From the NCBI GenBank assembly GCA_036571765.1, contig BROE01000016.1, forward strand, positions 15,276,384-15,340,383: a DNA stretch of 64,000 nucleotides. The letters are read 5' to 3'. The notes under the pieces were generated by a model. The model ran no database searches, was not told the origin of the DNA, and was given only the letters and a program-made list of their open reading frames with translations. Position numbers and translations under genes: made by a program. Shown in pieces: positions 46,801 through 57,700 of this stretch; position 1 is the stretch's first letter; each line of letters starts with the position of its first letter. This stretch comes from Plecoglossus altivelis (taxonomy: Eukaryota; Chordata; Actinopteri; Osmeriformes; Plecoglossidae).

Positions 46801-49800
46801 AGAATGGCCCAAACAACACTGACTAAACAGAAATGAGACTTCATGCATAGAAGCCAAACAACAGTCTGAATCATATAGCTCTTGTGAGGGACATAGAAGT
46901 GAGAGAGGCCATCATAGATCAAGTATTACATTTCACTTTGTTTTCGTTTTTTTAAAGGCGTTCATGGTCCACTGAGCCTCTCCATGACCTGTTCAGCCCA
47001 ACAGCCAAGGGAGGTTGCAAACTGTTACCAAGGTTACAAGCACAAACACAAACACAAGAACTGTTCAACATGTCTAGAACCAAAAGCATCATCTAGGCTT
47101 CTGCAATCACCACAACAACACACCTCTTGCTCTCATTCCTTGTATGCCAGGGGTGGGAAACTCTGGTCCTTGAAAGCCACTGGCCTGAAGGTTTTAGATG
47201 TTTCCCTGCTCCAGCAAACCTGATTCTTATGAATGGGTTATCAAGGTCTGTGGAGGCCTGTGGCTCTGGAGAACCAGGGTTGCCCACCCTTGTTCTATGC
47301 CTTTATAACAACCAACATGGTTTGGGCCCCTATTTCGTTGGGTCCTGTGAAACGTGGATCAGTGATTTGCTGCAGAGCGCTGTCCCCTACCATGAGGTGC
47401 TGTCGTGCAGAGCACACAGACTCGATGGAGCCCTGGATGTAGACGGTGGACTTCTTCTGAGGGCTGTTGGGGTCGGGGAAGTGGACCTGGGCGCCGGTAC
47501 GCTGGGTGATGTGCTTGATGTTGCTGCCGTTGCGGCCCATCATGAAGAGGTGGTGCTGGGGGGCGATGTCCAGGTGGGTGGAGACGGAGATGGCTCCGGC
47601 CAGACTTCCTGTCAGGTGCTCCAGCAGGACAGCAGTGCCCCTCTGGGAGGATGGAAGACACACAGACGACTGTCACACCACAACACACAACCAGGACGTT
47701 TAAACACAGATTAACTAGCCTTTTTGTGCCTATTTATTTATGCATTGAATGTTTTCAAATACAAAATATATTTATAGTGGTTTTTCCTCATTTGGGTTAG
47801 TTTCTTTTTCAAGAGACCTGGATCCCAACGAGGGTGTGGGTGGTGTGAGGAGACAGACAAGGGTTCCCAAAAGAATTCAAGCTGAATCTAAAAGGATCCA
47901 TTCTTCCATGATATTAATGTTGAAGAGAAACTGTTGAAACCATCCTGTCAGTAACACTGCCAGTTCCCGTCCTTGCTTTCCTGTCAGGTGTAATCATTCA
48001 GTCAGTTACAGTAAGATATACTGTATTTTTCGTGCAAGGCCACAATTTTTTGTTGCTAGCATTTGCTGACCTTGTCCATTCCTATAAGGAAGTTAATTTG
48101 CACATTGGATAACCTTCCTCTGAATCTCTATTTGCCAATCTCTGCATATCACCAAGGCTGGGAGAATAACTCTCACAAGAAAACTACCAGATCTACAAAG
48201 CTGCTCAGTCCAGTAAAGGAATCCACGGTGGGTTTGGCAATCTCTCTCGACATTCAAGTGGACCTCTCAACACCTACCACACAACACGCAGGACACATAC
48301 CTTACTCTGAGAAAGCCTAGCCAACAGCTGAACAGCATCCTCTCCACTGGTCACAAAGACACACACACACACACAAGGCCAGGAGCATGTAGACCACAGG
48401 CTGGGTGGGGCCAGGGGTGAGTGGTGTAATGCAGGCAGGGTGGGGGTCTTAGTGGTTGTGTAGCAGGCAGGGTGGGGGTCTTAGTGGTTGTGTAGCAGGC
48501 AGGGTGGGGGTCTTAGTGGTTGTGTAGCAGGCTGAGTGGGGGGTCTGGGTGGTTGGTGGTGTGGTAAGAAATGCTGCAGGGTTGACTTTTGACTGACCAC
48601 CACCTCTGTGCTAAGACGCCCTGAGGTGGGAGACAGTGTACGGAGCTGCATAACAGGGCTCTGTGTGGGGGTCAGATAGCAATGCAGAGCTGGGCTGGTG
48701 GACCTGGAGAGACACTCGGACTCCCCTGGTACCAGACAAGACCACAGCCCAGAGACAGAGGACGAGAGAGACAGAGTGAGAGAAGGAAGAGAGATGAAGA
48801 GCAAGAGGAAGGAGAGAGAGAGGGAGAGAGCGAGAGAGAGGAGAGAGAGAGGACGAGAGAGTGAGAGGAGGGAGAGAGAGAGGGAGAGAGATGAAGAGAC
48901 AGAGCGAGAGGAGGGAGAGAGAGAGCGCAAGGAGGGAGAGAGTGAGAGAGCTAGAGAAGGAAGAGAGAGGAAGAGCGAGTGAGAGGAGGGAGAGAGAAAG
49001 CGAGAGAAGGGAGAGAGAGAGAGAGAGAGAGAGGAAGAGACAGCAAGAGGAGGGAGAGAGGGAAGGAGAGAGAGATTGGGAGAGAGAGAGAGGGATAGAC
49101 GGAGGGCAGGGAGAGAGGAGGGAGGGAGGTAGTGGTCCGTGACATGGAGTGTGTTATTATGGGGTTCTCCCGTTCCACTGAGAATGCTGAAACCCACGCA
49201 ACCTCAGCTTACTTCCTCAATACAGACCAATCAGGGACAGAAAGAGAAAGAAAGAAGAAAGTGACCGAGTAAGGAGAGAGCAAACTCCAATACGCCTGCA
49301 GGATTCCTGGAGCCTCCGACAGGAACGCAGAGGATGGGAACGCACCTTGACGGCGCCGGCGTTGTTCTGGGAGCCGCGGACAACGGCGGTGGAGCTGTAG
49401 AGGCGTCCGGGCGGCTTGAAGGACACGTTCAGGTCGTACGTCTGGGAGATGTGCTGCAAGGCTGGCGAGGACGGGTCCGGCTGGGCGATGGCAGGCAGCT
49501 CGAACGACAGGACCAGAGGGAGCAGCTCCTGAGGAACAGAGGGGGGAGGAAACCAGGGGGGAGGAGGGGGAGGGAGAGAGAGAGCCAGGGGAGAAAAGGG
49601 GTTATACTACCACAATAACACTTTTGTGAAACTGTTATGACTCCAGAAGTAGAAAGTCCTTCAGTCTGCTATGAGGCACAGTCGTCTCCTATGCGATTGA
49701 CACCGTTCGGAGTGAAAACACATGTTAAAAAGCAGGGGGGAGAAGTATCGTTACATAGGCTAGACATGCATGTAGGTATCCACACATGGACGTAACACGC

Positions 49801-52800
49801 CTCGCTACGTTTGCCAGTGGCAGAACATGTTGTGTAAACCTGTCAAACTCAATGAAAGCACAGCTGTCAATTCCCAAGGAGTTCAGCGATGCCAGAGTTG
49901 TACAGGGAAGGACCTGAAGCCCACGCTTGATCACGCTACGGAAACAGAGAGGTGTGCAGTTCAGTGGAAGCAGCAGGGTCTGGTTAAAACACTCCAGCAG
50001 GCCTGGTGTACAGCAAGCCTGGTGTACAACAGGCCTGGTGTACAGCAAGCCTGCTGTACAACAGGCCTGCTGTACAGCAGCCTGGCAGCCTGGCTGGATG
50101 GCCTGCTAACAGGTCATCTGAACGTTCGTGTAAACCTAATCAGACATCACAGCACTGGCATGGCCCAGACTCTACTCCGGTCTTCAAACACAGACGACGA
50201 CTCGAATGAATCAATCCGTGACTTCAATAACAGGTCGTCATTCAAACACAGGGCCCAGAGGGCAGCCTTGCCGAGAAGTTCATGCGTACGCACACGAGCG
50301 CTCTCATGAACCCTCCCACACACACACACAGTTATCCAAACACACTCTCTTTCTCGGGCAGAGTGCCACAATGGTTTTTGGCCACCATAGTAGGGCAAGC
50401 AGTATGAATTACCCCAACCAAAGAAATGCAGCCCTGATCAGATCCACATGTGTTTGGGCCTACATTTATATTACATTTCAGGGCTTGAACTGCCGAGGCA
50501 GGGAAATGTAGGTCAGGGAGTATGGAAACAAAGAGAGGACAAACAGTACTGTCTGGCCCTGGCTAGGCGCTGAGCGAAGGGCAGATGTGTTTGACTTCCA
50601 GTAAAGCTGACATGAAGCTTTCAGAGAGCAGGTCTACCTGGCAGACACAGGCTCTCTCGTGACTCCTGTCTACAGCCGCTATTCCCCCCCCCCAAACCTT
50701 CCCCACTCGCACGGATCGAATGTTTTCACGGCCGCCTCAAGCATCCGTTGGCTTGGTTCCTGCTGATCACTCGCGTTGAACAACACCACGGGAGCCAAAC
50801 AGTTCGGTGTCACGAATACGTGTTGAGGTTGAGGATCGCTCGTCTGAAGCAGAGACTTATTAAAGTCTCTTGGTGTAAAAAGGCTTGCTTGTCCACAGTC
50901 AAGAGGACGGTGAAAGGATGACAAAGGGGATGAAGACAAACATGGCCGCCCGACCACAAACAGGACATTTTGTATTTGTGAAACGTACTCGAATTTTGGC
51001 TCTTGCTGCCTCTACTCCTGCTGGCTGGCCGGCGATGGACACCTGGAGAGAGAGAGAGAGAGAGAGACACGTTCAGGACAGTCTGACATCTAATAGACAT
51101 TGAATCCCACGTCTAAATAACAACTCGTACAGTGACAAAAGAAATCCATTTTTCCATTTAGCATTTTTATTATCCTCTTTTTAGACATCAAGGAAACCCA
51201 GGAAGAAAGCAGGAGATCTGGAGCTTCAACATCCTCTGACGAAAGCTCCTTAGACCTCACGAGCTGCTTTCCATCCTAAGAACCTGCAATTAAAACAATC
51301 ACAGGAACAAAACAACAACCAGAAATCCTCTAATTAGTTAGAGGATCTTTCCAGGGGCTCAGTGAATCTCCTCTCTTACTGCCTCCCTCAGAGGGAACAG
51401 CTTGCCAGAGAAGAGAGAGAGGCTGGCCCTCTGGCCCACTGGCCCACTGGCCCTCTGGCCCACTGGCCCTCTGGCCCACTGGCCCACTGGCCCTCTGGCC
51501 CACTGGCCCTCTGGCCCACTGGCCCTCTGGCCCTCTGGCCCTCTGGCCCTCTGGCCCTCTGGCCCACTGGCCCTCTGGCCCACTGGCCCTCTGGCCTTCA
51601 GTCTTTCAAACCAAATGAATACCCACTGGCTCAGAACACTCGCACCAACAAACCTGAAGCGTCCATCTGGTCCAGTTCAGTACCCCTCCTCCCTCTCCTG
51701 TCCCATCCTCCCCTTCCCATCCCCCCCTCCCCTTCCCGTCTCATCCCCCCCTCCCCTTCCCCATCCCCCCCTCCCCTCTACCATTCCACCCCTCCCCATC
51801 CGCAAGCTTACACGCCAACAACATGCAGACGCACATGCACACTCACAGGCAGACATGATAAATCATACATGAAGTGGCAGGTTGCCCTGAGTGTATGTTC
51901 AGGGCATTAGCTCCATACTGGTTTCCAGATTGCATCCAGACGGCATCCAGACAGGGCACCTGGCAGTCTACACTGCAGAAGTCTCTGGAAGCCTGTCTCT
52001 CCGTGCAGCAAAGGTAAAAGTTAATTACAGGCGCTTCCTAGGGCTCCTCTAGCCGGTCCAGCTCAAACACACCCGCTTCCTGTGCGAGAGCCAATCAAAA
52101 TAGCCAATTACAATTCTTCAGAGCTTGCCTCTCCTGCGATTGGACAGGAGCAAACACAGATCACAGGGGATCGTTCACTCGTTGATGAGACAGCCGAGTA
52201 GCAACGTGTTGTTATTGTTCAAAGTGGATGTGCCAGAGAGCACGGAGATTAAGACTTAAGTTGAAAAACACACAAGCACATCAGATAACCATTGCATCAG
52301 CACCTGAAGGTGTGCAGCAGAGTCAGGCTTGCTCCAACCGAGTCGCACGCTAGCCACCAACCCTCCCTAGCCACATGCTAGCCAGCAGCCCTCCCTAGTC
52401 ACATGTTAACCAGCAAACCACCATGGTAACACTCTAACCAGCACGCCACCATGGTAACACTCTAACCAGCAGGCCACCATGGTAACACTAACCAGCAGGC
52501 CACCATGGTAACACTCTAACCAGCAGGCCACCATGGTAACACTCTAACCAGCAGGCCACCATGGTAACGCTTTAACCAGCAGGCCACCATGGTAACGCTC
52601 TAACCAGCAGGCCACCATGGTAACACTCTAACCAGCAGGCCACCATGGTAACGCTCTAACCAGCAGGCCACCATGGTAACACTCTAACCAGCAGGCCACC
52701 ATGGTCTACACCCACCTGGTTGCTCTTCTCCGCCTGGTTGTTGCGGTTGGAGTCCGGGAAGTGGATGTGGCAGCCGGTCTCCTCCATCACCTTCTTGATG

Positions 52801-54668
52801 TTGTTTCCTCCCTTCCCGATGACGTGGGAGTGCTCTGTGTGGGACACGTCCATCTTCAGGGTGACACGGTTACTCTGTCGGGCCAGAGGGTGAGGGTGGG
52901 AGGAGGAGGAGGAAATTGGGGGGTTTTGTTAGCATGACCAGCTAACTGCATCCGAATCCCAGTCTCTGGCATTCCCAGACTACACAGAGACAGAACTCTC
53001 CAGTTCAAGTTTACGATGTCGGTCCTTCTCTGGCCAGCACCACCCAGGACAACATCCCAGCTTCAGGCAGACGGGCGCATAGCAAGAGGCCAGCATCTCC
53101 CCCTCCATCCCATCTAGGATGGCATGGAGAGCATAACCAATACTAATAAAACATAAACTCTTTCAGATGGATGATTATACGGCCAAGGAGAAGCAGATTC
53201 TCTGGCAGAGGAAGTGTTCTACTTCTGTCAGTTTAATCATGTTGAAAAATATATAAATCAAATAGGAACACAACTACAGTTCCTGGTTGTAATTATTTCT
53301 TAATAAAGCTTGTTTGGTCGAACAAAGAGCTAATCACATGCTGGCCTTGTGTGAGACTGTGAGCGTTTGCATTAAACCTATTCAGAAGGGGCTGTAATTC
53401 ACACATTTTAAAGACAACAAACGCATGCGGTGTTGTCATAGAGATGACGTCCACGTTCTATCAAAACCACAGCACTCAGCACATGAACCCTAGCTGACCT
53501 GCCGACCACACAAGAGCATCCTGTCATCAGAGAACAAAAAAGGGAGAGGATGAGTTTAACCAATGAGTGAAGGTCTCTGTATTTGTCTTCCTCAATGGTA
53601 TCCATTGGACACAACAGACCATGTGATCACACACCCACCTTGGTGTCCAGGACCAACATGATCCTGTCCTTGGCTTCCCTCACATTGTCTCTCTTTCCAC
53701 ACACCTTGATGTGGGGGTCTGGGAGAGAGTGGGAGAGAGAGAGAGTAGGAGAGAGAAAGAGAGAGAGACAGAGAGTGGGGAGAGAGAGAGGAGAGGGGAG
53801 AAAGAAAGAAAGAGAGAGACATCATTATTAACACCTCTAGATATTGTTGGCATTACAGTGCAAAATACGGTATGGCCAAAGAAATAGGAAAAATTAAAAG
53901 CTGAAAAATTGAAAAGACAAAGAAAAAATGCAAAGCAAATGAAACGACTAAACTAAAATGTTTTCAGCGTTGCACTTGTATAATTCCGTACAAAGACAGA
54001 AAACAAAGTCCCTATGTTGAAGACAATGCTCTTAAATCTTTACGCTCTTAATACATTCCCACAGTCCTGGACAGATCCCCAGTGCTCTGCCCGCTGCTAC
54101 TGCCAGCGTCTGTGTGGCGCTGGCCGGAGATTACTAGACATCTGGTTCAGCTGAGGTCCACTCTCTGCAGGATAACCCCTCCTCTCCCCTGGACTAGAGC
54201 ACAGGAAGTCAGCTAAGACTCTTCCAGGAACAACCCTCCACACAAACAAACAAGCAGCTCCCACAACTACGCCTCGACCACACTATTAAAGCAAAAAGAT
54301 ATTTTAACGTTTTGGTTTGAGTCAGACCTTATCTAAAGGCCACAATTGCTCTTCATTGTTGTTGTTTTTTCTAGGAAAGCAAAGGTAAATGCTGAACAAA
54401 AGACAAATAAAACGAAAGAGGTCCTTGGTGCATCTACGACCGGAGATGAGCAAAACCAAACAATTGTCCTGTGTTTCAAAGCTCCACCACTTCAAAGATC
54501 CAGTGACACAAAGCAAACAGAGGCCATCCTCAGACACAGAGAGGGAGGGAGAGATCCGGCGGGAGAGAGAGAGAGAGGGAGGGAGGGAGAGACAGGAAAG
54601 AGAGAGTGAGAGAGACGGAGAGGTAAAGGATGAGAGAAAGAGAGAGAGAGACGAAGAGGTAAAGAGTG

Positions 54669-54711
<43 letters not shown>

Positions 54712-57700
54712 TAAAGAGTGAGCGAGAGAGAGAGAGAGAGAGAGAGAGGCAGAGAGAGTGAGTGAGAGAGACAGAGTGGGTAAACAGCCAAAACGTGATG
54801 TGATCCGGGCGCTGGTCTCTGGTGCTCCCTGCAGATGGGACCTCTGGCTGGGCTCAGGAATGCTGGGAAGTGTTTAGGATCCCGGCGCTCCAGTTTAACG
54901 AGCTGAGGGGGGATTGTGGGAGGGCGGACGCAGCGAGAGAGCGTCGAGGGACTGACCGCCGAGAGAAGAGATGGTACGGGAGCGGGCAAACACCACCGAG
55001 ACGGAGGAAGCTAAACAAAAACAAGCTGGTAATGTGCTCGGACTGGAGCTCAGAGGAGGAGCAGGTACTGTCAGAGAGACAGCGAACACAAAGAGGCACA
55101 GAGGAGAACCTTCTCAGGACCGCTTCCTGAAGGCTGAGCAAACATTCTGCTGTTACTCAACAGGGGGGCCTCACGACCAGCCAGCAGAGGGCGCGCCGGG
55201 CCTCCCCTGCCCCCCCCCCCAAACAACACGCTGCACATCTGGAAACCGTTAGCTCAGGCTAAATGAGAGTTGCAGTTTGTGTGATGTTGAACACCCTCGC
55301 GTTCCTGGACTGAGGTATGCTGCTAGCACTCGTGAGACTGATCGTGGAATCGAAAATGTACCTTGTACACCTTTAGTTTGTTTTTGTTTGGCACAGGCAA
55401 CACCTGTGAAAGCAAACAAAACAAATGGTGCAGCTGCAGCTGCGATGAAGGGTGAGCGTGAGTGTGAGTGAGCGCGTGCGTACGTAGGTGTGTGAGTGTG
55501 TGTGAGCGCGTGCGTACGTAGGTGTGTGAGTGTGTGTGAGCGCGTGCGTACGTAGGTGTGTGAGTGTGTGAGCGCGTGCGTACGTAGGTGTGTGAGTGTG
55601 TGTGAGCGTGTGGGTGCGTAGGTGTGTGAGTGTGTGTGAGCGCGTGTGTGCGTCAGCGCACGTGTGTGTGAGGGTATAAGAGTGTGTGTGCGCGCGTGAG
55701 TGCGTGCGAGTGTGGGGATGAGGGGTTGAGTTCTTGTCTCGATTGTTTCGTTTAAGTGAGACTGAGACTTCTGGCTCGGCTGTGCCTGTTGGCAAAGCTG
55801 CTGCGTGTCTTTACACCAGCAAGGAGAGCTTACTTCACCAAGTAGCAGAACCAGGGGAACTCAGTCTGCCTCTGTTGTATGCTCCACTGGAACCTCATGT
55901 AAACATCTGCAGAAGCCCCAAGACAGGAAAAACCTCTCCATAAAGAGAACCAGAGGACGACCTTCATTACGGCGGCGTGTCAGCTAAGAGCATTCTAGAA
56001 CACATCTTCTCCATGACGCCAGATGTCAGATATCCTGCTTGCATGTGCTTCATTCTAGAATGTATTTGTATAAACATGCAACAAAAGCCAGGCTGTACTC
56101 GGTAGATAATGCTTCTCTCCGCTAAATCACTGACTGTATGTTGAGGATGACGGTCGTTGCGGTTCCAAGATGGTCTTATCACGCTGGTGCATGTGGCGTG
56201 GAGGGGGAGGGGTTAACTAGGTTGCTGCTGTGACAGAGAGAGGATGAAGATGGTGACATTGTCACATCTGGTCCGGGTCTAAACAGGACCCACTGTTAAA
56301 GGAAGTCATCCTCTGTTAAAGGAAGTCATCCACTGTTAAAGGAAGTCATCCACCGTTAAAGGAAGTCATCCACTGTTAAAGGAAGTCATCCACTGTTAAA
56401 GGAAGCTATCCACTGTTAAAGGAAGTCATCCACTGTTAAAGGAAGCTATCCACTGTTAAAGGAAGTCATCCACTACACCAGAGGGTAAAAGTAGGATTCC
56501 ACAAGAAGACCTGGTCAACGACTGCTGGCATTTCCTCCGCAGGGACGCCTGATCGCGAGGCACTCCCAGCACGCATCCATCAGACACAGGAGACTCTGAG
56601 GGCAGATCTCTGTGATGCATGGCTCCTAAGCAGGTGCTGTTGTGTTGCTGCTTGGCAAAAAGTATGAGATGGGAGAGGCAGGAACGGGAGGCCCTCTAGA
56701 GGAGGCCCACTGTAACCATGCCGACGTGGTTCCCCAGGGGCCAAGCAGCCAGGTAAAGGACTTGGTCATTCTAGGAAGATGTCAGCACCAATCACTGTTC
56801 CTAGAGCAGGGGCCCTTATCTCTGTGTCTCCTGGGATCGCACACACACACACACACACTCGTGCACACGCGCACACACACTCACACACACACTCGTGCAC
56901 ACGCGCACACACAGCCGCATGCACACACATATACTGCTCCTCCAACCAAACTAAAATGTAGCACGTGTCCACACTCATACAATACGATGACTAGACTGAG
57001 TACTGAGGAACTGACAAGAAGCTGATCCTACAGGAATTCAAACAAGCCCGTTACTTTTCCAAAGCCGATTTAAGAATAACTGCCACTACCAGGGCTGGTG
57101 GATAGATGCTGGGGTTGGAGGGACCAGCGTTGAATACATTCAATTGTGGTGACTTATTTCTGGACCAGTCTGGTAAGATTCCAAGGCAAAGCTCGTCAAC
57201 TTCAGGGTCTGGATGAGGAAGTTACATAATCCTGTTGGATTCCACATCTGGCTCAGAGAGGAGTCCTGGTATCCTGCTTCAGGACAACAGAAAGAGGCAT
57301 GTCGAAATGCCGACCCCCCCGGAAGAGCTTTAAATAGCCATGATAATGTTTTATTGGCAACAGAGCCAGGCACCGTACATGCTTAGCCTATTACAGTTAC
57401 AAAAAACCCTCCCTTTCCTGCCCCTGTAACCCCCCTTCCTCCTCCATAAAGGAGCCCTGCACATTGGGGCACATTCCCTGCCCAGATGAAATAACAGAAC
57501 AGAGAAAAAAGACAAGCACATTCATAGATAAAAAAACAAAACAAAAAACAAAGAAGAAAAAAAAAAGAGAAAGCTATTTAATCACGTAAAGTTGGTACCA
57601 CCTTGAGAACATCTCCTATACACTCAAACATTTCAACAGAAAAGATAAAACAACATTGGGCCTAATTCATTTGACTGACTGCTGGAGAACACAAACAACT

